Shown here: piece by piece, positions 1 through 9,756 of the stretch
Layout: each line of letters opens with the position of its first letter
Numbering within the stretch: the stretch's first letter is position 1
Assembly: GCA_009775265.1 (NCBI GenBank)
Contig: VSPG01000003.1
Coordinates: 45,448-109,447, forward strand
Length of the DNA stretch: 64,000 bases
Source: Muribaculaceae bacterium
Lineage (GTDB): Bacteria; Bacteroidota; Bacteroidia; Bacteroidales; Muribaculaceae
Reading direction: 5' to 3'
The notes under the pieces: generated by a model
The model's input: the letters and a program-made list of their open reading frames with translations, nothing else
Told to the model about the DNA's origin: nothing
The model's database searches: none
Program-made: the position numbers and the translations under genes

Positions 1-966
1 GCCGCGCTTTTCGCGCAGGAACAGGCATATGAATACAAACCGCTTGTGGAGCCGGGCAAGACGTGGTGGTATGAGGCTCGACAGATGGGGGAAAGACCCA
101 TGGCGATAGGCCTGCGGATAGGCACCGCCGAAACAATAGGTGGGACACAATGGCATGGCTGCTACATCGTGGACAGCGGCGACCGCGACAACGACCTCAC
201 CCCCGCCATAGCCTATGTGCGACAGGATGGCCCACGCTTCTATTATATGCCCGCAACGGAGCCGGACGTATGGATTTCGGTGGGGAGTTCCTTGCACGAT
301 GAAATAGTGAACGACGTATACCAGACCTGCGTACACACCGAACACATGCCTGCCGGAGGTGTGCTTGTGTGCGATTTCTCTGCCGGAAAAGACGATGAAC
401 TCGACATACTCGGCTTTACAGCCGCCGAACAGGAGAGCGACGGAACATGGAAGCATTTCCACAACTATTACAAAGCTCACATCGACAATATCGGCTACAT
501 AACCTCCTGCGACATTGAACGGAAAATATTGTCGGGTAAATGCGACAACACCGACATCAACTTCATCGACGGCATCGGAGAAACAGGAAGCGACTGGTCG
601 GGGTTCTTTTTCTCCCCGGTGCACATGCGCCCCACCGGATTCAGCTACTGGGACATATTCCTACGCGGCGTAGTCGACGCCGACGAGAACCTGCTGTGGG
701 CGGCCGATGAGTCTATTGTGCATCCGTGGGAGCTGGCAGGAGCGGACGATGCCGTGGCTGACAAGACGGCATGGAGCTACGCCGACGGCGAGATAAGATG
801 CGCAGCGGACGCCACTATACGCGTGCTCGACACAACGGGACGCGAAACGCTCGCCCCCGTAAGGGTAGCCGCAGGCGGCACGCTGAAACCGGCTCTTGAC
901 AGCGGCATCTACATCTTAGAGGTAACGACGGACGCAGGACGAGATGTCAGGAAAATAGCGCGCTGA
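1..966 (+). CDS. Secreted protein with T9SS-type C-terminal sorting domain (5' truncated)
   Basis: The reading frame is open from base 1, so the true start lies upstream of the window; the first residues (AALFAQEQ) look like the end of a signal peptide. A GTG at 46 is only an internal codon. The roughly 240-residue middle part is not a family I recognise. The last 65 residues match the layout of Por secretion C-terminal domains (type A): a GEIR strand, then VLDTTGRE, then SGIYILEV and a basic end (RKIAR). Such tails direct proteins through the type IX secretion system and are cleaved by PorU, which fits the PorU/PorV genes at the other end of the window. Function of the mature domain is unknown. 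Confidence 0.75.
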   Translation, partial: AALFAQEQAYEYKPLVEPGKTWWYEARQMGERPMAIGLRIGTAETIGGTQWHGCYIVDSGDRDNDLTPAIAYVRQDGPRFYYMPATEPDVWISVGSSLHDEIVNDVYQTCVHTEHMPAGGVLVCDFSAGKDDELDILGFTAAEQESDGTWKHFHNYYKAHIDNIGYITSCDIERKILSGKCDNTDINFIDGIGETGSDWSGFFFSPVHMRPTGFSYWDIFLRGVVDADENLLWAADESIVHPWELAGADDAVADKTAWSYADGEIRCAADATIRVLDTTGRETLAPVRVAAGGTLKPALDSGIYILEVTTDAGRDVRKIAR

Positions 967-1021
967 CAACTCTGCCCGGAGCAATAAACGCATGCTTTTT
1001 GGAGCGGTAAAATAAAAATTG

Positions 1022-1029
1022 TATCTTTG
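1022..1029 (+). promoter_or_regulatory. Bacteroidota -7 promoter box (TATCTTTG)
   Basis: TATCTTTG matches the TAnnTTTG -7 consensus of the Bacteroidota primary sigma factor. It lies 21 nt before the ATG at 1051 and inside the longer open frame that begins at 1027, which is why the downstream ATG is preferred as start. No clear -33 TTTG is seen. Confidence 0.6.
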
Positions 1030-1050
1030 CGATACAATACCTACTGCATC

Positions 1051-1434
1051 ATGACAGAACAGGACATCAAACTGCTCCGGCAGGACCCCGACGGCCTGGC
1101 CACTTACGAGTACCTCGCCAACAACATCGATAACTGCAGCGACGAAGACCTCGACGCCATCGTAGACAACATGACCACTGTGGACCGCAGCGGCCAGTTC
1201 ACAGCCAGCGCCGCACGCTATCTTCACGCCATAGACACGGAGCGTTATGCCGCAGCCGTGGAACGCCTCGTGGCCGCCACTATAGACAAAGACCGCGAGC
1301 ACAGCTACCTGCCGTCGCTCATGCGCGGCATCTATGGCGACAACTACGAAGACGACGCAGAACAGCGGTGTGCGGCCGACCGCAACTTCCGCCGCATGTA
1401 CCAGCGCCTGTACCCGCGCACCGACAGCCTGTAG
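1051..1434 (+). CDS. Hypothetical acidic protein, 127 aa
   Basis: A small soluble, acidic protein rich in Asp, Ala and Arg with no signal peptide or membrane segment. It appears all-helical (YLANNIDNCSDEDLDAIVDN, then repeated Ala/Arg helices) and ends with MYQRLYPRTDSL. I do not recognise a family. It has its own promoter box 21 nt upstream, and the cyclophilin gene starts 17 nt after its stop, so the two are probably cotranscribed. The open frame extends to a TTG at 1027, but that codon overlaps the -7 box, so ATG 1051 is the better start. Confidence 0.65.
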   Translation: MTEQDIKLLRQDPDGLATYEYLANNIDNCSDEDLDAIVDNMTTVDRSGQFTASAARYLHAIDTERYAAAVERLVAATIDKDREHSYLPSLMRGIYGDNYEDDAEQRCAADRNFRRMYQRLYPRTDSL

Positions 1435-1451
1435 GCCAAACACACCCGCTT

Positions 1452-2339
<888 letters not shown>

Positions 2340-2368
2340 CCGCAGGCCTGAAACCGCCTGCCTGCAGA

Positions 2369-3628
2369 ATGAGCAAAACCGTCCGCTTCACGCTTGACAA
2401 CGGCCTGCGTGTCGTACACAGCTACGACACACGCACTGCCATGGCTGCCGTAGATGTGATGTACGATGTGGGTTCGCGCGACGAATCGCGCGAACTCACC
2501 GGCATGGCGCACCTGTTCGAGCACCTGATGTTCGGCGGCTCGGCACACGAACCCGACTTCAACGGCGCGCTCGAGCGCGCCGGCGGTGTGAACAACGCAT
2601 GGACGAGCCCCGACTACACCAACTTCTACGAACTGATGCCGGCGCAGAACATCGAGACCGCGCTGCGCGCCGAGAGCGACCGCATGCTCGCCCTGTCGTT
2701 CAACCCGCAGGTGCTCGAAGTGCAGCGCTCGGTCGTGGTAGAGGAATTCAAGGAAACGGTGCTCAACCGCCCCTACGGCCGAGTGATGCACGAACTGCGC
2801 GACATGCTCTACTCTCCCGCCCACCCCTATTCGTGGCCTGTCATAGGCCTTGAACCGGCACATATCGAACGTGTCACCGACGCCGACGTGCGCTCGTGGT
2901 TCTATTCGCACTATGCGCCGAACAATGCCGTGCTATCATGCGCCGGCAATGTAGAGCCGGAGCGCCTGCGCAGCCTCGTGGAAAAATGGTTCGGCGACAT
3001 TCCGCGCCGCGACGTGGCCCCACGGCGCATGCCCGCAGAGGTGTTCCGCCGACACGACAGCGCCGACAGTCTCACCCGCACCGTGCACGACGCCGTGCCC
3101 CAGCCGCTGCTGCTCATGGCGTGGCCCATGGCCGGCTATGCTCAGCCCGGCTACACCGAAGCCGACATAATCACCGACCTGCTCTCGGCCGGCCGCGCGG
3201 CGCGCCTGCACCGCAACGTAATGGCCCGCTACCCCGACCTGCTGTGCGACGCCGAAGCCTCGATAATGGGCTCGGAACACGAAGGCATGCTGATGATGGA
3301 CTGCCGCATAATCCCCTACGACGACGAAAGCATCATGCGGGCGCGCGACTGCCTTCTGGCCGAAGCCCTCGCGCTCACCGACCCTGCATCTATCTCGTCC
3401 CGCGAGCTCGAACGCGCCGTACGCCGTTTCGAAGCCCGTTACGCCGCCGAGGAAATGTCGCCGCTTAGCATGGCGCGCCGTCTCGCTGCTGCGGAAATGC
3501 ACTGCGAGAGCCCCGAAAGCGAACTCGCACGGCGCCGCGCCGTCACTGCCGACGATGTTGCACGCACGGCACGCAGCATCTTCACCGGCTCGGAAATGGC
3601 CACACTCATCGTAAAACCGCGCGACTGA
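2369..3628 (+). CDS. M16 family (insulinase-like) zinc peptidase
   Basis: 419 aa, cytosolic by absence of a signal peptide. The inverted zinc motif HxxEH is seen as HLFEH near residues 48-52, with the third ligand region VVVEEF about 75 residues later, then the R/Y-type C-terminal half. This is the usual size of single-module M16B peptidases, which cleave small peptides or work as subunits in processing complexes. The start ATG at 2369 lies 29 nt after the cyclophilin stop; the stop overlaps the yraN start (TGATG), indicating translational coupling. The substrate cannot be told from sequence. Confidence 0.9.
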   Translation: MSKTVRFTLDNGLRVVHSYDTRTAMAAVDVMYDVGSRDESRELTGMAHLFEHLMFGGSAHEPDFNGALERAGGVNNAWTSPDYTNFYELMPAQNIETALRAESDRMLALSFNPQVLEVQRSVVVEEFKETVLNRPYGRVMHELRDMLYSPAHPYSWPVIGLEPAHIERVTDADVRSWFYSHYAPNNAVLSCAGNVEPERLRSLVEKWFGDIPRRDVAPRRMPAEVFRRHDSADSLTRTVHDAVPQPLLLMAWPMAGYAQPGYTEADIITDLLSAGRAARLHRNVMARYPDLLCDAEASIMGSEHEGMLMMDCRIIPYDDESIMRARDCLLAEALALTDPASISSRELERAVRRFEARYAAEEMSPLSMARRLAAAEMHCESPESELARRRAVTADDVARTARSIFTGSEMATLIVKPRD

Positions 3629-3999
3629 TGGCACGCCACAACGACACCGGCCGCGCGGGCGAAGACGCTGCCGTGGAAATGCTCACCGCCAAAGGCTATG
3701 CCATAGTCGACCGCAACTGGCGCTGCGGACGCATGGAGATAGACATCGTGGCACAGCGCGGGCCGCGTCTGGCCATCGTAGAGGTGAAGACACGCAGCGA
3801 TGCCGATATGGACGATCCCATAGCGGCCGTCGACCGCCGGAAACAACTCGCAATGGTGCGCGCCGCCACAGCCTACGTCGAAGCCTTCGACCTGCCGCAC
3901 GAACTCCAGTTCGACATCGTGGGAGTCAGCGGCACGCCCGGCAATTTCACAATAGAACACATCGAGGACGCATTCGCGCCCCCTCTCACCACTTACTGA
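3628..3999 (+). CDS. YraN/UPF0102 family putative endonuclease
   Basis: 123 aa. It shows the family signature: GRAGEDAAVEMLTAKGY, then RCGRMEIDIVA and IVEVKTR, a PD-(D/E)xK-like core in which E, D, and the E-V-K set would bind metal. The family (UPF0102/YraN) is thought to be nuclease-like and linked with DNA processing, but its role is not well established. The ATG overlaps the stop of the M16 peptidase by one base and the next gene starts 9 nt after the stop, so it sits inside an operon. Confidence 0.88.
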   Translation: MARHNDTGRAGEDAAVEMLTAKGYAIVDRNWRCGRMEIDIVAQRGPRLAIVEVKTRSDADMDDPIAAVDRRKQLAMVRAATAYVEAFDLPHELQFDIVGVSGTPGNFTIEHIEDAFAPPLTTY

Positions 4000-4008
4000 A
4001 CCCTTGTC

Positions 4009-5790
4009 ATGAACGAAACTGCAACACGCCTCGCGGCACTGCGCGCCGAAATGAAACGCGCCGGAATACAAGCCGCCATAATACCCCAGGCCGACCCGCA
4101 CATGAGCGAATACATAGCCTCCCACTGGCAAGCCCGCCGCTGGCTCAGCGGATTCAGCGGCTCGGCAGGCACCCTCGTAGTGCCCGCAGAAGGCCACGCA
4201 CGCCTCTGGACCGACTCACGCTACTTCCTTCAGGCCGCGGAACAGCTCGAGGGCACGGAAACCGAACTGATGAAGGAAGGCCTGCCCGGCACACCCTCGA
4301 TAGAAGCCTGGCTGGCCGAAGAACTGCCCGCAGGCGCTGCAGTGGGCGTAGACGCGATGCTCATGAGCGTAGGCGCGTTGCGCGGCCTGCGCACAGCCCT
4401 CAAAGCCCGCGGAATACGCCTCGACACCATGTTCGACGCCCTGCCCGCCATATGGACCGACCGCCCCGCGTTGCCCAAATGCGCCGTGTTCGTCCACGAC
4501 GAACAGTACGCCGGCCTGTCGGCCGCATCAAAAATAGCCGACGCGCTCGACGGAGCACGCGCACACGGCGCCGACGCCCTGTTCGTGTCGGCCCTCGACC
4601 AGGTGGCGTGGCTACTCAACATCCGCAGCCGCGACGTGCGCTACAACCCCGTCGCCACTGCCTATGTCTACCTCGGCCCGGAAGGCAATATCCTGTTTAT
4701 AGACGCCGACAAACTCGACGCCGACGTGCAGGCATATCTTAAGGGTCAAGGCGTGGAGACACGTCCCTACACCGCAGTCAAAACATTCATCATAGGGCTC
4801 TCCACACAGCGGCGCGTATTGCTCGACCCGGCTTCGACAGCCTACGGCGTGCTCGAGGCATTCGGAGAACGCGCCGTAGAGGCCATGTCGCCGATAGCAA
4901 TGCCCAAAGCATGCAAGAACGAAGTGCAGATAGCAGGCATCCGCGAAGCCATGAAGCGCGACGGAGTGGCATTGGTGCACTCGCTGATGGAACTTGAAAG
5001 CCGCATGGCGGCAGGCGAGGCCGTCACAGAAATGGACGTGGCCGAAATCCTCCGTCGCAAACGCGCAGAGCAGCCCCTGTTCTTCGACGAGAGCTTCGGC
5101 ACCATAGCAGGCTACGGACCCCACGGCGCCATCGTGCACTACGAGGCCGATGAAAAGAGCAACGCGACCCTGCGCCCTGAAGGCCTGCTGCTCATAGACA
5201 GCGGAGCGCAGTATCTCGACGGCACGACGGACATCACCCGCACCATCGCGCTCGGCACCCCCACCCAGCAGGAACGCGCCGACTTCACGCTGGTGATGAA
5301 AGGGCACATAGCCCTTGCACAGGCCGTATTCCCGGAAGGCACATGCGGAACACAACTCGACGCGCTCGCACGCCAGTACCTGTGGCAGCACGGCCTGAGC
5401 TACCTGCACGGCACCGGCCACGGCGTGGGCCACTTCCTCAACGTGCACGAAGGCCCGCAGAGCGTGCGCCTCAACTATGTGCCCGCCCCGCTCACACCCG
5501 GCATGGTCACGAGTAATGAGCCGGGCCTATACCGCGCCGGAGTGCACGGCATACGCTGCGAGAACCTCGTGCTCACGGTGCCGGCGCTCGACACCGAATT
5601 CGGACGCTTCTACCGCTTCGAGACCCTGACGCTATTCCCGTTCGACACAAGGCTGTTCGCCACCGAGATGATGACCGAAGCCGAACTGGCATGGGTGAAC
5701 GCCTACAACTCCCGCGTTTACGACGCACTCGCGCCTATGCTCGGCAAGCAAGCCCGCGAATGGCTCGAATCCAAGACTCAATCAATCTGA
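4009..5790 (+). CDS. M24B aminopeptidase P family protein (Xaa-Pro aminopeptidase)
   Basis: 593 aa, the long, three-domain form of aminopeptidase P: two creatinase-type N-terminal domains (to about residue 310) and a C-terminal pita-bread catalytic domain. Dinuclear metal ligands are visible: LLIDSGAQYLDGTTDITRT supplies the two Asp, the segment HGTGHGVGHFLNVHEGP the His, and the motifs NEPG and CENLVL the two Glu. It should remove N-terminal residues preceding proline, which serves peptide use in an amino-acid fermenter. No signal peptide, so cytosolic. It starts 9 nt after yraN and is part of the same run of genes. Confidence 0.95.
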   Translation: MNETATRLAALRAEMKRAGIQAAIIPQADPHMSEYIASHWQARRWLSGFSGSAGTLVVPAEGHARLWTDSRYFLQAAEQLEGTETELMKEGLPGTPSIEAWLAEELPAGAAVGVDAMLMSVGALRGLRTALKARGIRLDTMFDALPAIWTDRPALPKCAVFVHDEQYAGLSAASKIADALDGARAHGADALFVSALDQVAWLLNIRSRDVRYNPVATAYVYLGPEGNILFIDADKLDADVQAYLKGQGVETRPYTAVKTFIIGLSTQRRVLLDPASTAYGVLEAFGERAVEAMSPIAMPKACKNEVQIAGIREAMKRDGVALVHSLMELESRMAAGEAVTEMDVAEILRRKRAEQPLFFDESFGTIAGYGPHGAIVHYEADEKSNATLRPEGLLLIDSGAQYLDGTTDITRTIALGTPTQQERADFTLVMKGHIALAQAVFPEGTCGTQLDALARQYLWQHGLSYLHGTGHGVGHFLNVHEGPQSVRLNYVPAPLTPGMVTSNEPGLYRAGVHGIRCENLVLTVPALDTEFGRFYRFETLTLFPFDTRLFATEMMTEAELAWVNAYNSRVYDALAPMLGKQAREWLESKTQSI

Positions 5791-5810
5791 CAACACACTA
5801 CATTACGTAT

Positions 5811-6350
5811 ATGGCTCTAATCATCCCCCTGCGCGGCACCGAGCCGCAAATGGGCCGGGACTGCTTCCTGGCCGAAAACGCCACCGTAGTGGGCGACGTC
5901 GTGATGGGCGACGGCTGCAGCGTGTGGTTCAACGCCGTGCTGCGAGGCGACGTGAACAGCATCCGCATCGGCAACCGCGTCAACATCCAGGACGGCTCCG
6001 TGCTCCACACCCTTTATAAAAAATCCACCATAGAGATAGGCGACGACGTGAGCATCGGGCACAACGTCACCATACACGGCGCCAAAATCCACGACCTCGC
6101 GCTCATAGGCATGGGCGCCGTGGTGATGGACGACGCCGAAGTAGGCGAAGGCGCCATCGTGGCTGCCGGCTCCGTTGTGCTGTCACGCACTAAGATAGGC
6201 CCCAACGAGCTGTGGGCCGGCGCTCCGGCCAAGTTCGTAAAGCCCGTCGACCCGGAACAGAGCCGCGAAATAAACCAGCGCATAGCCCGCAACTATCTCT
6301 CCTACTCGCGGTGGTACACCCATCCCGACGAAGAAGTGGTTATAGAATGA
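5811..6350 (+). CDS. Gamma carbonic anhydrase family protein (left-handed beta-helix)
   Basis: 179 aa with hexapeptide repeats throughout. The family's metal-binding histidines appear in VLHTLYKK and IGHNVTIHG, and the ending NELWAGAPAKFVKPV is typical of the YrdA/PaaY-like gamma-CA group. It may hydrate CO2, but many members have no measured activity. The frame extends upstream to 5691 inside the aminopeptidase gene; ATG 5811 is used because it begins MALIIPLRG, the usual start of the family, and follows the aminopeptidase stop by 20 nt. Confidence 0.92.
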   Translation: MALIIPLRGTEPQMGRDCFLAENATVVGDVVMGDGCSVWFNAVLRGDVNSIRIGNRVNIQDGSVLHTLYKKSTIEIGDDVSIGHNVTIHGAKIHDLALIGMGAVVMDDAEVGEGAIVAAGSVVLSRTKIGPNELWAGAPAKFVKPVDPEQSREINQRIARNYLSYSRWYTHPDEEVVIE

Positions 6351-6370
6351 CCTGACACGCCGCTGCCGCC

Positions 6371-7600
6371 GTGACTCTCTCGCGACTGACCGACCTGCGC
6401 CTGCTCGGCCGCACTGCCTTCCTGGTGACGGCAGCCGCCGTCGTGGCCATGTTTCTGTGGGTGAGCGACAGCCTTGTGCGGGATCTCGCCCGCCAGGAGC
6501 GCGAGCGCATGCAGCTATGGGCCGATGCCACACGGGAGATGGTGCGCGTGCTTTCGGCCGACGACGGCGCCCCGCGCGTCGACGTCGATTTCCTGCTCGG
6601 CATCATCGAGGCGAACACCACCATTCCGGTGCTGCTCACCGACGGAGACGGCAACATCCTCCAGCACCGCAACTTCACACTCCCCGAACCTGTCGACTCC
6701 ATGGCGCCCATGACCCTCAGCGCGGCCAACGAACAGTTCCTCAAAGACAAACTCGCCGGCATGGCCGGAGGCACCAACGTCATCGACTTCGAGATAGCCC
6801 CCGGCATACAGCAGCACCTGTTCTACGAGGACTCCACTCTGCTGCGGCGGCTCACACGCTACCCGTATATCCAGGTGGTGGTGATGCTCGTGTTCATAGC
6901 CGTGGTGTACTTTGCCGTACTATCCACCAAAAAAGCCGAGCAGAACAAGGTGTGGGTAGGCCTCAGCAAAGAGACAGCCCATCAGCTCGGCACACCCATA
7001 TCCTCGCTCATGGCATGGATGGAACTGCTGCCAGACATGGGTGTGGATTCCGCCACCATGGCCGAACTGAACAAGGACGTACAGCGCCTCAGCTCCATAG
7101 CGTCGCGTTTCTCAAAAATCGGTTCGCGGCCACAGATGGAGGAGTGCGACATGCGCCGCGTGATAGACAACGCCGCAGGCTATATGTCCACACGCGTGTC
7201 GGGGCGCATATCACTGACATCCGACACCGGCGCGGAGCCGTTGCCGACGCTTGCCTGCACCCCGCTTTTCGAATGGGTGATGGAAAACCTTATAAAAAAC
7301 GCCGTCGACGCCATGAGCGGCACCGGAAGCATCGCCGTGACCGCCGGCCGCACACAGAACCGCGCCTACATCGAGGTGAGCGACACCGGCAAAGGCATCG
7401 CCCGAAAACACTTCAAAGCCGTGTTCTCCCCCGGTTTCACAACAAAGAAACGCGGATGGGGACTCGGACTCACTCTCGCACGCCGAATCGTCGAGCAATA
7501 CCACGACGGCCGCATATTCGTGAAATGTTCCACGCCCGGAGCAGGCACCACATTCCGCATCGAACTGCCGCTGGCTCACAACCGCCATGCCGCACCATGA
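6371..7600 (+). CDS. Membrane sensor histidine kinase (orphan)
   Basis: 409 aa, GTG start at 6371, 20 nt after the previous stop. Two membrane spans (about residues 14-32 and 160-185) bracket a periplasmic domain of about 125 residues. The H-box is KETAHQLGTPIS, a form common in Bacteroidota kinases, followed by the N box ENLIKNAVDAM, G1 DTGKGI and G2 GWGLGLTLA. No response regulator gene lies next to it, so its partner must be elsewhere or it acts within a larger network. The signal it senses is unknown. GTG start makes low translation plausible; no closer ATG begins the first membrane helix. Confidence 0.9.
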   Translation: MTLSRLTDLRLLGRTAFLVTAAAVVAMFLWVSDSLVRDLARQERERMQLWADATREMVRVLSADDGAPRVDVDFLLGIIEANTTIPVLLTDGDGNILQHRNFTLPEPVDSMAPMTLSAANEQFLKDKLAGMAGGTNVIDFEIAPGIQQHLFYEDSTLLRRLTRYPYIQVVVMLVFIAVVYFAVLSTKKAEQNKVWVGLSKETAHQLGTPISSLMAWMELLPDMGVDSATMAELNKDVQRLSSIASRFSKIGSRPQMEECDMRRVIDNAAGYMSTRVSGRISLTSDTGAEPLPTLACTPLFEWVMENLIKNAVDAMSGTGSIAVTAGRTQNRAYIEVSDTGKGIARKHFKAVFSPGFTTKKRGWGLGLTLARRIVEQYHDGRIFVKCSTPGAGTTFRIELPLAHNRHAAP

Positions 7601-7623
7601 AAACACCATAACACATCCCCCCT

Positions 7624-8535
7624 ATGCAACCAATCCTCAATTTCGACAGCCTGACAGCACACCTGCTTTCAATCCCCTCACGCCGCAAGCGCGTGGCGGT
7701 GGCCTGCCCGCACGACAGCCACACGGCTGAAGCCGTAGAAGCTGCCATCAATGAAGGTTTCGCGGATTTCATCCTCGTAGGACGCGGCGACATCATCGAC
7801 GCCCTGCCGGTGGTGAAACAGCATCCGGAACGCATCTCCACCATAGCAATAGACGACACGGACGAAGCCGCGCGCAAAGCCGTGGCACTGGTGCGCGCGG
7901 GCGAAGCCGACGTGCTGATGAAAGGGCTGCTCAACACCGACAACCTGCTGCGCGCCGTTCTCGACAAGGAAAACGGACTGCTGCCACGCGGACGCGTGCT
8001 GTCGCACATCACCGCCTCGCAGATTCCGGGGCACGACAGGCTGCTGTTCTTCTCCGACGCAGCCGTCATACCCTTCCCCACTCCCGAACAGCGTGCCGCA
8101 CAGGTGGGCTACATGGCGGAAGTGGTACGCGCCTTCGGAATCGAATGCCCGCGCATAGCCCTCATACACTGCTCAGAGAAATCCAGCCCCAAATTCCCCG
8201 TCACGGCCGACTACGCCGCCCTAAAGGAACAGGCAGCCGCAGAAGCCTTCGGCTGCGCCACAATCGACGGCCCCATGGATGTGAAAACCGCATGCGACCC
8301 ACATTCCGGAGCGGTAAAAGGCATAGTGTCGCCCATCAACGGCCAAGCCGACGCCATGCTCATGCCCGACATTGAATCCGGCAACGTATTCTACAAAACC
8401 CTCACATGCTTTGCCGGAGCGACAAACGCCGGCATGCTCGTCGGCACTTCCGCCCCGGTGGTTCTGCCGTCGCGCAGCGACTCCACCCGTTCCAAACTCT
8501 ACAGCCTCGCCATGGCATGCCTTACAGCCGGGTGA
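7624..8535 (+). CDS. ptb: Phosphate butyryltransferase / phosphate acyltransferase
   Basis: 303 aa, the length of Ptb-type enzymes, with the family's DVLMKGLLNTDNLLRAVLDK segment and the C-terminal stretch LMPDIESGNVFYK. It should exchange CoA for phosphate on butyryl- (or branched-chain acyl-) CoA, giving the acyl phosphate used by the kinase encoded directly downstream. The pair ptb-buk allows ATP formation from acyl-CoA and release of butyrate or branched short-chain acids. The start ATG follows the kinase gene by 23 nt. Annotated relatives are often named bifunctional enoyl-CoA hydratase/phosphate acetyltransferase, but no hydratase domain is seen here. Confidence 0.92.
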   Translation: MQPILNFDSLTAHLLSIPSRRKRVAVACPHDSHTAEAVEAAINEGFADFILVGRGDIIDALPVVKQHPERISTIAIDDTDEAARKAVALVRAGEADVLMKGLLNTDNLLRAVLDKENGLLPRGRVLSHITASQIPGHDRLLFFSDAAVIPFPTPEQRAAQVGYMAEVVRAFGIECPRIALIHCSEKSSPKFPVTADYAALKEQAAAEAFGCATIDGPMDVKTACDPHSGAVKGIVSPINGQADAMLMPDIESGNVFYKTLTCFAGATNAGMLVGTSAPVVLPSRSDSTRSKLYSLAMACLTAG

Positions 8536-8590
8536 GCCGTACATCTTCCGAGAGTGCTTTTCTAAACTTTTCTTTCCCTCATTACAACTT

Positions 8591-9652
8591 ATGCGCCTTC
8601 TGACCATAAATCCTGGCTCTACGTCGACAAAAATAGCTGTGTTCGACGACACCACCCCTGTGTTTACACAAAACATACGCCACTCGGTAGAAGACCTCGC
8701 CCCTTTCGAATTGGTGTCCGACCAGTTCGAATACCGTCGCGACCTCATCGTAAGCGAACTTGAGAAAAACGGCATTCCGTTCTGCTTCGACGCCATCGTG
8801 GCGCGTGGCGGACTACTGAAACCCATCGAAGGCGGAGTCTACGAAGTCAACCGGCAGATGCTCAGTGAAATCGAACACCCGATGCGCAACCACGCCTGCA
8901 ACCTCGGATGCCGCATAGCCTACGACTTCGCCAGGCGTATCCCCGGCTGCCGCGCACTCACCGCCGACCCCGGCGTGGTGGACGAACTCGAAGACGTGGC
9001 GCGCATATCCGGTTCTCCCATCATGCCGCGCATCACCACATGGCATGCGCTCAACCAGCGCTCCATAGCACGGCGCTACGCCGCCGAACACGGCACTCGC
9101 TACGAAAATCTCAACCTGATAATAGCCCATCTCGGAGGAGGCATTTCCGTGGGCACGCACCGCCACGGCCGTTGTATCGACGTGAACAACGCCTTCGACG
9201 GCGAAGGCCCGTTCTCGCCCGAACGCGCAGGCTCGCTGCCTCCCGGAGCGCTCATCGACCTGTGCTACTCGCAGAAATACACCCGCGAGCAGCTCAAGCG
9301 CCGCATAAGCGGCAACGCAGGGCTGGCCGCACATCTCGGCACTACCGATGTGGCCGCCATCGTAGAGTCCATAAAGGCAGGCGACAAAAAAGCCGAACTC
9401 GTGCTGAACGGAATGATTTACTCCATAGCCAAATGGATAGGAGGCTCGGCGGTGGTGCTCAAAGGGCAGGTCGACGCCATCCTGCTCACCGGAGGCGTGG
9501 CCTACTCCGACTATGTAATAGAACGCCTGTCGGAATACATCGGCTTCATAGCCCCCATATCCGTGTACCCCGGCGAAAACGAGATGCTCGCGCTTGCCGC
9601 AAACGGCCTCGGCGCATTGCAAGGCACCATAGAGGTCAAGGAATACAAATAG
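8591..9652 (+). CDS. buk: Butyrate kinase
   Basis: 353 aa acetate/propionate-kinase-superfamily enzyme (ASKHA fold). The phosphate-1 loop is in LTINPGSTSTKIAVF, adenosine-side motifs in AHLGGGISVGTH and ILLTGGVAYS. It should make ATP and the free acid from butyryl phosphate delivered by the upstream ptb product. The frame stays open back to 8372 within ptb, but ATG 8591 starts the conserved MRLLTINPGSTS, so it is the true start. The 55-nt spacer from ptb shows no clear promoter box. The gene ends before a strong bidirectional terminator. Confidence 0.95.
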   Translation: MRLLTINPGSTSTKIAVFDDTTPVFTQNIRHSVEDLAPFELVSDQFEYRRDLIVSELEKNGIPFCFDAIVARGGLLKPIEGGVYEVNRQMLSEIEHPMRNHACNLGCRIAYDFARRIPGCRALTADPGVVDELEDVARISGSPIMPRITTWHALNQRSIARRYAAEHGTRYENLNLIIAHLGGGISVGTHRHGRCIDVNNAFDGEGPFSPERAGSLPPGALIDLCYSQKYTREQLKRRISGNAGLAAHLGTTDVAAIVESIKAGDKKAELVLNGMIYSIAKWIGGSAVVLKGQVDAILLTGGVAYSDYVIERLSEYIGFIAPISVYPGENEMLALAANGLGALQGTIEVKEYK

Positions 9653-9691
9653 CATAAAGAGCTGCCAGCGGCTCAGCATTTCACGAGACAC

Positions 9692-9739
9692 AAAAGCCAC
9701 GGGCTGCGACCGCTTCAGCGGCCTTTGCCCGTGGCTTTT
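9692..9739. terminator. Bidirectional intrinsic terminator between buk and carboxylesterase
   Basis: A 13-bp perfect stem (9692-9704 with 9727-9739) whose arms carry A-run on one side and T-run on the other, so it can stop transcription from both convergent genes. Confidence 0.85.
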
Positions 9740-9756
9740 ATTTATCTTTTTATTGA

